Source: Chlorella sorokiniana
Taxonomy: Eukaryota; Chlorophyta; Trebouxiophyceae; Chlorellales; Chlorellaceae
Assembly (NCBI GenBank): GCA_025917655.1
Contig: CP084609.1
Span: forward strand, 682,001 to 746,000
Length of the DNA: 64,000 bases
Direction: 5' to 3'
The notes beneath the pieces are model-generated. The model saw only the letters and a program-made list of their open reading frames with translations, searched no databases and had not been told where the DNA came from. Position 1 is the stretch's first letter, and each line of letters opens with the position of its first letter. Shown piece after piece: positions 46,253 to 57,926 of this stretch. The position numbers and the translations under genes are program-made.

Positions 46253-49161
46253 ATGGGTCAATACTTGTCCCAACCGTCAACCGAGAAGGCGAGCAGGGCG
46301 CGGAGGGCTTCACGGGTCGAGGGTTTGGCAGTGTGTTGCACGGCACCTGCGCACGGCACGGCCCAGAGGCCTTTGCCTCAGAGATCAGCAGTGGACGCCT
46401 GTGTAGTGCAGCGAGCAACACCCTGCCCCGGTTCTCGGGGGCACCGGGGTTCAGGGCAGGGCGGCGGCGCGACAGGTAGACAAACCCACGCTCGTCAGCT
46501 TTTGCCCCTCTGCGTGCAGGAGTCTGAGGAAGGCTATGCCGATGCGCTGGCGTATGGACTGTCAGCCATGCAGGGGTGGCGGGTGTCAATGGTGAGTTGC
46601 AGGGTGGCTGTTGCGAGGCGCGCGCCATCTTCTCCCCAACCATGTGCCCACCGGCGCTTGCTCTCCTTTACATCTGCAGGAGGATGCTCACGTCGCGCAA
46701 TTGGACTTGGACCCGAACACAAAAACCTCGCTTTTTGCAGGCAAGGCGCAGGGTGCCGTTCAGCTGGGCTGGGGGGCTTGGCGTGGGTACCGGCACGCCG
46801 CCATTGGTTCCCTGCTCTTTCTTTCCCAAGACGAGCCTGCCCCGCCTTCCCGTCCCCTTTTGCTGCAGTGTTCGACGGGCATGGCGGTCGAGCCGTGTCG
46901 CAGTTCTGCGCGGCGCACCTGGCGGCCGAGTTCCTGCACAGCGACGCGTACAGACGGGGCGACCTGGCGGGCGCCATCACCGCCGCCTACTACCGCTTGG
47001 ACGAGCTGCTGGAGTCGGAGGAGGGCAGGGCGGAGCTGAAGAGCCTGGTGGAGGCGGCCAAGCCCAAGTGAGAAGGGGAGGGGTGCACGCGATGGGGAAC
47101 GGAGGGGGACGCAGCAGCCGCGCCGCTGTGTATGAGGTCGGCGGTATGATGGCGCAGCACGGTGTGGCGGACTGAGGGCCAGGCACAGCAAGCCTGCGCC
47201 GCTTTGCCGCCATCTGCAGGCAGGGAGGGGGAGCGTTGTTCACGGACGTGGAGAGCAAGCTGACGGATGAGGGTGGGTGGGTGGGTGGGGGTGCTGCGCG
47301 CAAGGGGCACCCAGGTCTGCTGGTGCAGCGGCTGTGGCTAGGCTTGTGAGGTTTGAAGGGCGCTCTGAGACTGCTGCTTGCGACCGGCCTGCAGGCCAAG
47401 CCCACGAGGGGGCCCGCCCCTGAGGAAGCGGTGGCGCCTCCCGCTGAGCCGCGGCAGCTGACCCGCATGCGCACGAGCGATCGCGAGCAGCTGGAGCAGG
47501 AGGCGACCAAGGCGATGAAGAAGCTTGGCAGCAGCAAGGACTTCTTGGAGAGCCACCTCATGCGTGCCAGTGTGCTGACGCCCTTTGAGGACGATGCGCC
47601 ATCAGCGCCGGCGCGGCACGGAGGCACCCCTAGCAGCAGCGGCACGCCCGCGGGCGGCCCACCCACGAGCGGCAGCCCCGGCCGCGGCAGCGCACTGACC
47701 ACGATAGAGAGCGGCGTCATCGCGTCGCCCTCGGCCTCGGGGCGGCGGCGCTGAGCAACGGCAGTGGCAGCGGGGAGGAGGAGGAGGAGGAGCACCACGC
47801 CGCTGGCATGGGTGCCACCGCTGTGTCGGTGGTGGTGCGCGGCAACCAGGTGGTGGTGGCCAACACGGGTGAGTGCAGGTTGGTGGAGGGCTGGTTAGGG
47901 GACACCCGGCATTTGATGGCGGGGAGAAGGGGCGGCCAGTTTGTATGCGAGGCAGGCGGTGCAGCCTTGAGCTGGACCGCGACGTGGGGCAACCCTGCTG
48001 GCAGGGTTTGCACCGCAGTGTGAGCAGCACCTCTTTCTGTTGCACTGCCGGTAGTAGGCCGCCCGACCTGGCCCCACCCCTCCTCTATGCAGGCGACTCG
48101 CGGTGCGTGCTGTCCAAACGCGGCCAGGCGCGAGCCCTCACGCTTGACCACAAGCCTATTCTGTTTGAGGAGGCCAAGCGCATTATCAAGGTGCAGCCGG
48201 GTTAGAGTTGCGCGAGTGAGATGCGGGTCTCGTCGCTATGTGCGCTGAGCGTCGTGTAGCAAGGGGTTGTGGCGACATCTCTATCCTGCAGCTGTCCACA
48301 CACACAACACATACAACACACACCTTCCCCTCCCACACATACACTCCTATACTTGCGTGCGCCTGTCACAGGCCGGTGGTTTTGTGCGCGACAACCGCAT
48401 CAACGGCGCTCTCAACGTGTCGCGCACCATCGGCGACCTCGACTTCAAGCGCAACGCCGAGCTCGGGCACCACGAGCAGATGGTGGGTGAGGGGGTGATG
48501 CACCGCGGGCCATGGCAGTTTGGCTGGCTGATGGGCTTGGCGCCCCTTGCCGGACGAGGCAATCCCTGATGCCGCTCCCAACCCCACCCCACCACCCCAA
48601 ATCACCCACTCATAGTTTTTGTTTCATCCTGCCGCTACAGGTGGTGGCCACCCCGGACATCGAGGAGTTCACCCTGGAGGAGGGCGACGAGTTCCTCATT
48701 ATCGCCTGCGACGGAATCTGGGACGTGCTGACCAACCAGGAGGTGGGTGGGTGGAATGGGGGGGGGGGGGGCGCGGGCCGGCGGCCTGCTCGCAAGCTTA
48801 ATGGGGAGAGGCGATGAGGGCCTGCTTCATGCCTGCTGTTGCACTCGCCTCGCTGGTGCACATGTGGCCCCGTGCTGACCTCTTGGCCTTGACACCTACC
48901 CAACTGCAGGCGGTGGACTTTGTGCGCAAGCGGCTGAAGTCGGGTGAGAGCCTCAAGTCGATCTGCGAACAGATGTGCGACGCGTGCCTGGCCCCCGACC
49001 TCAAGGGCCTGTGCCGTGGCGCCGACAACATGAGCGTCATCCTGGTCCTGTTTAAGCGACACGCACGCCTGGGCGGCTTCTGGAGCGCGCTGCTGGCTGC
49101 CTGCGGGCGCACCCCGGCCTACAGCAGGATGGCGGCCGGCAGCGAGACGCACCGCCGGTGA
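46253..49161 (+). CDS. PP2C protein phosphatase, PPM1G-like, copy 2
   Basis: It shares the architecture and exon order of the neighbouring phosphatase. Exon 1 encodes [12 protein letters not shown] (myristoylation-type start), and its intron begins with a GC donor (GAGAAG|GCGAGC). Then come [51 protein letters not shown] (about 46868), [14 protein letters not shown] (about 47860 spliced to 48092), [26 protein letters not shown] (about 48415), [14 protein letters not shown] (about 48703) and [14 protein letters not shown] (about 49022). The insert between DGHGG and GDSR differs from copy 1. It is Ser/Pro/Gly-rich with a basic and acidic helix ([20 protein letters not shown]) and only a short acidic tract (GEEEEEEHH). 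The C-terminus has an extra Arg/Ala tail ending SETHRR at TGA 49159-49161. The frame slips at 47739-47742 (G4 for G5). Confidence 0.87.
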
Positions 49162-49538
49162 CTTGTCCCGCCCGGCAATGCTCCCGCCGGCTGTTCCTGT
49201 CCCCTGTACCTCAATCTCTGTCTGTCTGCTCTTGTACTGTACCGCTGCCCCTCGCGTGCCATGGTTCGTCACTGTTACTTACACCTGTTGTCAAGACTCC
49301 TCACCATATGCGGTGCCGGTTGGGCTGGCTGCAACCCTTTGGTGGCGGTCCAGCCCGACCCATTGCCTACTGCTGCGGCGATCGTTGCTAGATACCACGT
49401 TGGGTATGTGATCAAAGCACAGAGGCTGCTGTCCGCGCGTTCTTTTCAATCCTGCGTGGCAGCGAAAGTGCGTGCTTACCTCCTTGGGGTCCCTTGCGAA
49501 AATCATTGTATGTGAAGATAGCCTCTTCAAGTATCCTG
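49162..49538. other. intergenic, no gene seen
   Basis: A 377-base gap between co-oriented genes. It probably holds the 3' untranslated region of the second PP2C gene and the promoter of the HCF173-like gene. No conserved frame was seen. Confidence 0.45.
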
Positions 49539-52500
49539 ATGCGATTGGCAGTGGCAAGTCACCGCCAGCTGCAATGGCGGCCAACCTGTGCACACAGGAA
49601 CGTGGCGGTGAGGGCCACCCCTGACAGGCAGCCTGACGATGATGTGCCGATGCCGAAGATCCCCAAGCAGCGGCGCAAACGCAAGGAGGAAGAGGAGGAG
49701 TGGCGATTGAGGACTTTAACCCTGTTGTCAGTGAGTATCGCCCTAGAGATCCGCTCCAGTGCCATTGGTGCCGTGGAGCCCCAATGCGCCATGCCGTGTG
49801 GTCGGCTGTGGCGCCACCCCTGCCGCCGCTGACGCGCCGCCGTCTGCAGCAACGCCCAGGCGGGTCATGCTCCACCTGCTTGGCTGCGTGGGCTGTTCAG
49901 AGCACGGCCTGCGTTGCTTGCACGCCTTGCAGTGGGACGCAAGTCTCGCGAGGTGTTTGACGACGTCTGGTCGCAGCTGCAGCGCATTGGCAACCCAGCG
50001 CGCAGCCAGGCCGATGGCCTGACGTGAGCAGGGGCGAGGGCGTTGGGGTAGCAGTGTGCACGCTGGCGTTTGGGCTTGGGATGTAGATGTGTGCTTGCCA
50101 AGGCGCCCTCCATTCAGATGTGTGCTTGCAAAGACGCCCTCCACACATTGTCTCTGGCTCATTGCCGGCCCTGCCTGCCGCAGTGCATTTGAGAGCGCCG
50201 CCGAGTACGACTCGCCCGACGCCGCCGCCACCACCGTGCTGGTGACGGGGGCCACGGGCCGCGTGGGCCGTGTGCTGGTGCGCAAGCTGCTGCTGCGTGG
50301 CTACAAGGTGCGGGCGCTGGTGCGGCAGCGCGATACGGGGCCGCGGCCCGCGGCAGCGGCGATGCCGAGGCCGACGCCATCCCTCAGTCTGCTGAGCTGG
50401 TGTTTGGCGACATCGCCGACTACGGGGCCTGCCGCAATGCCGTGGAGGGCGTGGACAAGGTGGGAGGGCTGCTGCTTGCCGGCCAGAATCACGCGCGGGG
50501 ATCCAGGGGTCTGGCCAGGCTGGGAACCGGCGCCACCGGCGCGGGGCCTCCAGCGGGCACCTCGTTGCGGCGGCGCACCACCCGCCTCTGGCCTGGCAGT
50601 CACCGCTGCAGATGTGCTCGCCCGCAGGTCATCTGCTGCAGCGGGGCGCGCAGCACGCTGGCGGCTGACTTGTCGCGGGTGGAGGAGCAGGGGGTGACCA
50701 ACCTGGCCAGGGCCTTCCTGGATGCGCAGGTGCGGGGTGGGGTGGGTTTTACTTGTTGTTTTGTGGGGCAAAGACCCCGTGAGGGTGGTGGATGGCGTGG
50801 GAAATGAAGCCAAGCGCAACGCAGTTGCCGCGCCACTGCGTTCACTGGCGCCGCACCAGCATGCTCAGCACACGCGTCGCTTGGCCTTGGGCTACTCGCC
50901 AATCTGCCCCGCCACTGGGGCCCCCATTCCCCACCCAAACAGAACGCGCGTGCAAGGCGGGAGGGCCGCCTGGCACCTGTGGCCAAGAGGGAGTTGGCTG
51001 ATTTCAAGGATGAGGGCTGCCACGCTGCCTGGGACATACGGGCAGTGGGCAGGGAGGAGGCAGGTGGGCGGCCGCTTGGCGGGAAGGCTCTCTGTGGCAG
51101 CAACTCGCGCATCCATGGCTGGTCCAGCCCGGTGATGTAAGGCAGCACCCTGAACTACTCTGCTTCCCTTCCCTGCAGAGGGCGGCGGCGAGCGGGCGGG
51201 CAAGGGGCGGCGGCGTGCAGCTGAGCGGCTGCGTGCTCGCGATGTGGCCGAGTGCCACATCAACGAGGAGGACAACCTGGTGTTCGAAGGTGGGTGGGAG
51301 GTTGGGCGGGGACGGCGCCGCTGCCGCTGCGAGGGTGCAGGGCCTGCAGGTGGGAGCCTGCTTGCTGAGAGAAGTCTGGCACGTGGCCACCCAGAAAGGA
51401 CCCCCGCTGCGGTGCAGGCGCGGTGTACACGCGCGCGGCGGCCTGGCGGAGGTGGGGGCGCCGCTGGAGCCACCGCGCGCTGCAGAGCTGCGCGGCAGCG
51501 AGGGCCTGCTGTTGCGCGTACGCGCCGACGAGCACGCGTACACGTGCGTAGTGCGCACTGCGGCGGGGGCCACCCACACCACCAAGTTTTCCACGCGCTC
51601 CGGCTACAGCACCGTGCGCCTGCCCTTCAACACCTTCCGCCCCGTCAGCCAGGACGACCCGCCGCTGGTGCCCGGTGAGCGGCAAAGTCGGTGTCTGAGA
51701 CATGACAGGGTGTTGTTGTAGGGCTGGGGACAGCCTGCCCCAGCTCCGCAGCCGCCGCATGGTGAGCGCTGAGATGCTGAAGGGCGTGTCAGGGCTGCTG
51801 AGCTTGTGCCTGCTGCCTACCCCCTTCTCCCCCAGGCGACATCACGTACGTCGGCCTTCGCTTTGAGCCGCGCATCAAGCTCCTTGAGGAGGTGGGGTGC
51901 ATTTAGCAGGGACGGGTCGGCTGGCAAGGCACTCTATGCTGTTGCTGCTGCTGCGCCGCCTGTGTGGCTCTGCTGGGGGCGTGCTGGGTGCAGGCCGGCC
52001 TCAGCGCGCCCACCTGGCTTGCAACCTCCCCCTGCCCCAGGTGACACTGCCGGGCCAGTCCATGTTTGACCAGAGCGCCAACCGCTTCCGCCTGGAGCTG
52101 GATTGGGTCAAGGCGCTCCCTGGCGGCATCGAAACCGACTTTGTGCTGGTCTCCTGCGCCGGCACGCCGCGGCCAGGTGCGCTGGGGCGAGCAGGGCGGG
52201 CCCCTGCATGCCAGTTTGGCCGTTTGTGCCTGGTCCAGGCGGGCTGCCCTCAGCCTCAGCTGGGTGTGCCTGCGTGCCAGCTGACCTTCCACCCCTTCCC
52301 CTCCAACCCACGGCAGACCTGGACGATGTGCAGCGCGAGCGGCTCGTTGCGGCCAAGCGGCGGGCGAGGCGGCGCTGCGCAACAGCGGGCTGGGCTACAC
52401 AATTGTGCGGCCGGGGCCGCTGGTGGAGGAGGCGGGCGGGTACAAGGCGCTGGTGTTTGACCAGGGCAACCGCATCACGCAGGGCATCTCCTGCGCCGAC

Positions 52501-52890
52501 GTGGCCGACGTGTGCCTCAAGGCGCTGCGCAACCCTGAGGCGCGCAACAAGACGTTCGAGGTGGGCGCTGCTGTCGCCCCAGGCAGGGCACCGCATGCCT
52601 GCCAATGCATAGCTGCCTGCTGCGCGACCCTGAACGCGTGGGCTGCTGCCCTGCCTCCCCCTGCTGCACAGGTGTGCTTTGAGTACCAGCCGGAGGAGGG
52701 GCTGGAATTTTACGAGCTCATTTCGCACCTGCCAGGTGAGGAAGCAAGAGACTTTGCGGGGAGGCAGGCTCCTGCGCCAGGTTGTATTGTTGCAGATTCA
52801 CCACCCTCAGTCTGTGCATCCCCGCATGCTGCAGACAAGAGCAACAGCTACCTAACGCCAGCCCTGGCGCCGCTCACCAGGAACACCTGA
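49539..52890 (+). CDS. HCF173: HCF173-like chloroplast protein (SDR fold split by a CIA30 domain)
   Basis: HCF173 binds the psbA 5' leader and activates translation of the photosystem II D1 protein. ATG 49539 opens a transit-like leader (MRLAVASHRQLQWRPT, ending near VRATPD) and a Lys/Glu-rich patch. The Rossmann part begins TTVLVTGATGRVGRVLVRKL (about 50233; TGxxGxxG dinucleotide motif) and continues VFGDIADYGACRNAVEGVDK, ICCSGARSTLAADLSRVEEQ. The CIA30-type beta domain is inserted: LLRVRADEHAYTCVVRTA, TKFSTRSGYSTVRLPFNTFR, YVGLRFEPRIKLLEEV and FRLELDWVKALPGGIETDFV. The SDR fold then resumes with LGYTIVRPGPLVEEAGGYKA and ISCADVADVCLKALRNPEAR. The end is LAPLTRNT with TGA 52888-52890. This split architecture is diagnostic for HCF173. 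The frame slips at 50337-50340 and 52362-52364, one G short each. Confidence 0.88.
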
Positions 52891-53398
52891 GCAAGAAGTC
52901 GCGGTTCTGTCGGTTCTACGTTTATTTTTTCATTTTCAACTGTTTGACGGGGCCATTTGGGCCTGTTTTGAGCTCTTGGCATCCTGCTCAGCTTGCAAGT
53001 CTTCACTGCCAACCTTGTTTCTGTTTTCGCTAGGAACCTCATTCCATGAGCAATGGCTGTAACATCGTTCGAGGGCGCGAGAGAGCCAGGGCTGGCCACG
53101 AGTGTTGCGCCCCGCCCTTGAAACGTGGGAGCCGGCGTGGCGGTGGCCGCTTTGTGAGGAAGCGTTGCACGCATGGCGAACTGAACAACTGTTCGCTCAG
53201 AGTGCTGTGCAAGCCGCAGCCACTGGTTTCCGGGTTTATTGGCAATTGTGCTCAGTGTGGTGTGCCAGCTCACCCGTTATCTCGATTGCTGCAGGACGGA
53301 AGGCGGCCGTTCAGCCTTTGCCTTGTCACATTTGCTCCAGGGTACCTGGCAATATAACATTTTCATCCCTCCCCTCCTGATTGTGACTTTTGGAGATC
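52891..53398. other. intergenic, no gene seen
   Basis: A 508-base spacer between the HCF173-like gene and GSA. A short T-rich stretch near 52920-52945 probably belongs to the upstream 3' untranslated region. The GSA promoter and 5' untranslated region should lie in the second half. Confidence 0.45.
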
Positions 53399-56037
53399 AT
53401 GCAGGCGGTCATGGCAAGCACGGTGGCTGTGGCGGCCCAGCAGCGGGTTCACAACGCCCGCAGCCGTCGTAATGTGACGGTGCGCGCCACTGCCGCCCCG
53501 GTGACCGCTCCCACGCTGGTGACCAAGCGGAGCGAGGAGGTGAGGTGCTGTTGCTGCTCGACGGCCGCTTCTGCTTACGAAATGTAACCTTGCACAATGG
53601 CGGGCTATTTCACAGGCTGCATGCTGCGGGTCTTGCGAGGAGGGCAGTGTGGGGGAAGGCGGCGGCAAGGGCGTGCGTCCACCAACCTGCTGCCGGCGTG
53701 GGTCCTGCGAGGGCTGTTGCAGATTTTCAAGGAGGCGCAGGACCTGCTTCCTGGCGGCGTGAACTCCCCGTGCGTGCCTTCAAGAGCGTGGGCGGCCAGC
53801 CCATCGTGTTCGACCACGTCAAGGTGGACTTGCCGGCCGTGCCGCTGCTGCCCCATGAGCCTGCCACGCAGCGCAGCCCATGGGTGCCTCTGGGCCTTGC
53901 CTGATGGCTTCATTAATGCTGAACTCTGTGTACCTTCCTGCAGGGCGCATACTGCTTTGATGCCGACAACAACAAGTACATTGACTACGGTGAGGGGGGT
54001 GGGCGGTAGGAAGGGCTTGAAGGTGCTGTTGCACACCGCAGCACACACGACTACGACCGGAGCTTCGTGTGTGTGATTCATGCCAGCCCCTGCTTCTTGT
54101 GCCGGCCCCTGCTGCAGTCGGCTCCTGGGGCCCCGCCATTGTGGGCCACGCCAACGACGAGGTGAATGCGGCGCTCAAGGCCCAGATCGACAAGGGCACC
54201 TCGTTCGGAGCGCCCTGCGAGCTGGAGGTGGGCCTGGGGAATGCTCATTGCACTGCTCTGCCTGGCTCACGGGTGGCATAGCTGAATGGCAGGCAGACTG
54301 TGCTAGTCGTCGTTGCTGTCTCATACGCTACCCTCCCGATCGAATCCCTCACTCCCGGCTTCCCCCTCGCCTGTCCATCTACGCACTGTTCAGAATGTGC
54401 TGGCCAAGATGGTGATTGAGCGCGTGCCCAGCGTGGAGATGGTGCGCTTCGTCAACTCGGGCACTGAGGCCTGCCTGTCGGTGGTGCGCCTCATGCGCGC
54501 CTACACCGGCCGCGAGAAGGTGGGCCGACTGCGGCGGGGCAGGCTGGTGTGGCTGGCTGGCAGTCCCTGGGCGGCTGGCAGCCTGCCCTTCTTGCCGTTC
54601 AGACTTGTTTGTGCGTGTGCCTCGCTTCTCAACCCACACTTTCACCGCCTCCAGACACATGCCCATGTGTGCACCTCCCCCCCGGGTTTGCAGATCATCA
54701 AGTTCACCGGCTGCTACCACGGCCACGCCGACCAGTTCCTGGTGCAGGCTGGCTCGGGTGTGCTGACCCTGGGCCTGTCCGACTCGCCCGGCGTGCCCGC
54801 CACCACCGCCGCCGCCACGCTTACCGCCAAGTACAACGACCTGGAGTCTGTCAAGGCCATCTTCGAGGCCAACAAGGGCGAGATCGCGGGCCTGATCCTG
54901 GAGCCCGTGGTGGGCAACTCCGGCTTCATCCCCCACCAAGGAGTTCCTGCAGGGCCTGCGCGACATCTGCAGCCAGGTGGGTGCGGCTGGGTGCGTGGGG
55001 GCATGGGGGCCACCACCGCAACAAAGACAGAGCGGAGTGATGGGCCACCTTTCATGCGCTGGGCACTCCCTTGTCAACCTTAACGCTCTGGCTGGCAGCC
55101 TGCACATGCTGTCCTTACCGGCCAACAAACGCCTGCTGCCGCGCGCTTGTGGCTCCGCGCAGGAGGGCGCCGTGCTGTGCTTTGACGAGGTGATGACCGG
55201 CTTCCGCATCGCCAAGGGCTGCGCCCAGGAGTACTTTGGCGTGACCCCGACCTCACCACCATGGGCAAGGTCATCGGTGGCGGCCTGCCCGTGGGCGCCT
55301 ACGGCGGCAAGAAGGAGATCATGCAGATGGTGGCGCCCGCAGGCCCCATGTACCAGGTGGGTTCGGATGGCTAGGCTGCTAGCCAACTGCTGAAGGAACC
55401 TGGTGCACAGCCTTGGCGCCTGGCCCGCGCTGCCCTGGCCATGGCCTCCTCTGAGCACGGTTGCCCCGCCCTGCTGCGCGCCTCCGCAGGCGGGCACCCT
55501 CAGCGGCAACCCCTGGCCATGGTGGCGGGCATCAAGACGCTGGAGATCCTGGGCCGCCCGGCGCCTACGAGCACCTGGACAAGATCACCAGCCGCCTGAT
55601 CAACGGCATCCTGGAGGCGGGCAAGGAGATGGGGCACGCCATGTGCGGCGGCAGCATCAGCGGCATGTTTGGCTTCTTCTTCTGCGAGGGCCCCGTGTCG
55701 TGCTTCGAGGACGCCAAGGCCTCGGGTGAGCCCAGCCCGTCGCTGCTGCTTGCCCCGATGCGCCTGTGCCCTGCGCCCGCGCCCCAGGCACTGCACTGGG
55801 TGGTCGCACGGCGGCTGTTTGTGGCCCTCATGGTGCAGCGCGCGCGCCTGCTAACCCATGCCCTCCTGCTTCCACGCAGACACCGCCAAGTTTGGCAGGT
55901 TCCACCGCGGCATGCTGGAGCACGGCGTGTACCTGGCGCCCTCCCAGTTTGAGGCGGGCTTCACCTCGCTGGCGCACACCGAGGAGGACATTGACGCCAC
56001 CATTGCTGCGGCGCGCGAGGTGCTGAAGACCCTCTGA
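53399..56037 (+). CDS. GSA: glutamate-1-semialdehyde 2,1-aminomutase
   Basis: A PLP enzyme of the plastid that converts glutamate 1-semialdehyde to 5-aminolevulinate, the first committed tetrapyrrole precursor for chlorophyll and haem. The N-terminus [35 protein letters not shown] is a chloroplast transit peptide. Mature blocks follow: [20 protein letters not shown] (about 53722), [15 protein letters not shown] (about 53944), [20 protein letters not shown] (about 54118), [20 protein letters not shown] (about 54448), [20 protein letters not shown] (about 54695), [20 protein letters not shown] (about 55165), [20 protein letters not shown] with the PLP lysine (about 55260), and [20 protein letters not shown]-like text before TGA 56035-56037. 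The product length fits the family. Five homopolymer slips occur (53766-53769, 54930-54934, 55245-55248, 55510-55513, 55560-55561), all base losses. Confidence 0.95.
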
Positions 56038-56327
56038 GCCAGCAGCAGCAAGCAGCTGCACCGTCCTGTCTTGAGTCTTTTGTGCTAGGTTCATCTTTTG
56101 CCACCCTCTCCCTTTCCTGCTCGCACCATGCATCCCCATGTTGTTTCTTTCTTGCTAATATTCGGGAGATAGCTCCCTTGCCTCAGTGAAAGCACGTTCA
56201 CAAGGTGGCACTTGGCTGAGGTGTGATAGAGCGGCGAACCTTTGGGCCGTCCCGCCGCTGCACCGCAATGGTAATCTTGTGTGGACGAGCCGTCCCCCGA
56301 CAGAATTACCGTCTCGTGCTGATCATC

Positions 56328-57926
56328 ATGTCTTCTGCGGTGACACAGCGGTCTACCCATGTGGTGCGGGGCGAACAACGCACCCAACTGCGGGTTTGCC
56401 GGTTTTCCCGCGGACCCTGTTCCAGAACGGCCACGCGTCGCATCGCGCATCAACGCGATGGGCTGATGCCTTCGAGCGCCCTGCCGCCAGTGGCACAAGT
56501 GAGATAGCAGGAGGCCCGCCGTCGTTGTCCTTCAACTGCGCAAAACATCTTCAGAAGATCATCACATGTTTTTTTCTCATGTGGATGAAAGTTTTGATCA
56601 TGTAAACCAGAGAGGGATGCAAGCACCATTGCGCACTGCAGGAGCTGCTGGCAGCGGCGACCAGCCCCTCACCAGGCCTGGCTGCGGGCGCCGCCATCAA
56701 CACTCTGGTGTACGTGGTGGGCCTCCGCGTCCTGCTGGCAGGCCTCACATGGGAGGGCGTGGTCAGCTCCTGGGTGCTAGGCACGCTCACCTTCTCTGCC
56801 TTTGGTGCCGGCGCCTACGCAATTGTGTGTGCCTACTTCGTGGTCGGCTCTCTGGTAGGGTCCGGCTCGCTGTGCTTGCTCAACCTGCGTTCCAGTTGCA
56901 CGGCATTGCCCTTGCCAGCAGCCAGTATCACGTTAAACGATTTGTCGTGCATGGGTTTAGGCCCCGGCAGTCAATGCACCTCACAAGCAAGCTTGTTTGG
57001 TGTAGGTGACAAAAGTGAAGCTGGAACAGAAGCAGAAGGAGGGAATTGCAGAGGCGCGCTCGGGCAGACGCTCGCTGGTAAGATGCGGACAGGTAGCTGG
57101 CTGGTTTGTGCAGGCACACTTGAATGTCATGGACATGCGCCTTGCATGTGTTGCTTGCTGTCATTGGCGTGCTGACAGGCTATGCAAGTGTTAAATTGCA
57201 GGGAAGTGTGCTGGGTTCTGGTGCAGCTGGCATGGCATGTGCTGCAATGGCTCTGCTGTTGGGCGACACGTTCCCTTGGCGGGTGAGGTGTGCTTTGCAT
57301 ATGTACGGAGCTTCATGACGTGTTCCAGATGCGTGACACTAACTTCTACAAGCAGGTTGGCTTTGCTGCAAGCTTTGCCTCCAAGCTGGCCGACACGACT
57401 TCCTCGGAGATCGGTAAGGCCTACGGGCAGACCACGTACCTGATCACCAATTTTCGGCGTGTGCCACGTGGCACCGAAGGGGCTGTCAGCTTGGAAGGCA
57501 CCCTGGCGGGCGTGGCAGCAGCAGCAGGTGTGGGCGTGATGGCCCTAGCGCTAGGACAGGTGAGTCGCTTGCTTGCATCTCGCATACAAACGGTTCCCTG
57601 GGTGTTGCTGGTGACAAGGCAAGGTTGCTTTCTTGTGGGTGCACAGCTGTGTGGGTGTGGGTGTGGGTGTGGGTGTGTGTGTGTGTGGGGGGGCATGAAG
57701 AGCTAGAAACAATTATCATCTCTTGGCCTTGATTTTCATGCGCTTCTCGCAGGCAGATGTTCGAGGTGCAACTTCTATCACAGCAGCGGCCTTTGTGGCA
57801 AACCTGTTTGAAAGTTGGTTAGGGGCAACTGCACAAGGCCGCTTTGCTTGGCTCACCAATGATGCAGTCAACATTTTGCAGATAACTGTTGCATCGGCAG
57901 CTGCAATGCTGTTTGCCACGCTGTGA
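56328..57926 (+). CDS. VTE6: VTE6-like phytyl-phosphate kinase (DUF92/TMEM19 family)
   Basis: VTE6 phosphorylates phytyl phosphate to phytyl diphosphate in the plastid envelope, feeding phytol from chlorophyll breakdown into tocopherol and phylloquinone. Exon 1 from ATG 56328 (MSSAVTQRSTHVVRGEQR) is Arg/Ser-rich and acid-poor, a likely transit peptide, ending PPVAQ before a GTGAGA donor. After the acceptor near 56640 the exons give LLAAATSPSPGLAAGAAINT, GAYAIVCAYFVVGSLVTKVK, EQKQKEGIAEARSGRRSLGS, VGFAASFASKLADTTSSEIG, KAYGQTTYLITNFRRVPRGT and EGAVSLEGTLAGVAAAAGVG. The last exon reads AFVANLFESWLGATAQG, then FAWLTNDAVNILQITVASAA and TGA 57924-57926. The DTxSSEIGKAYG and PRGTEGAVSxEGTLAG blocks are hallmarks of the family. 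Several hydrophobic helices are present. It lies 290 bases downstream of GSA on the same strand. Confidence 0.88.
57648..57692. repeat. intronic (TG/GTGGG)n tract
   Basis: A run of GTGTGG and TG units inside the last intron of the VTE6-like gene. Confidence 0.75.

Noticed and set aside
53766-55561. Programmed frameshifting or pseudogene status of GSA
   Set aside because: Five slips, all base losses in homopolymers, with perfect conservation between them and the same pattern in neighbouring genes; error is far more likely.
19564-57692. (TG)n runs at four places as regulatory Z-DNA elements
   Set aside because: All are short and intronic; nothing in the sequence supports a function beyond simple repeats.
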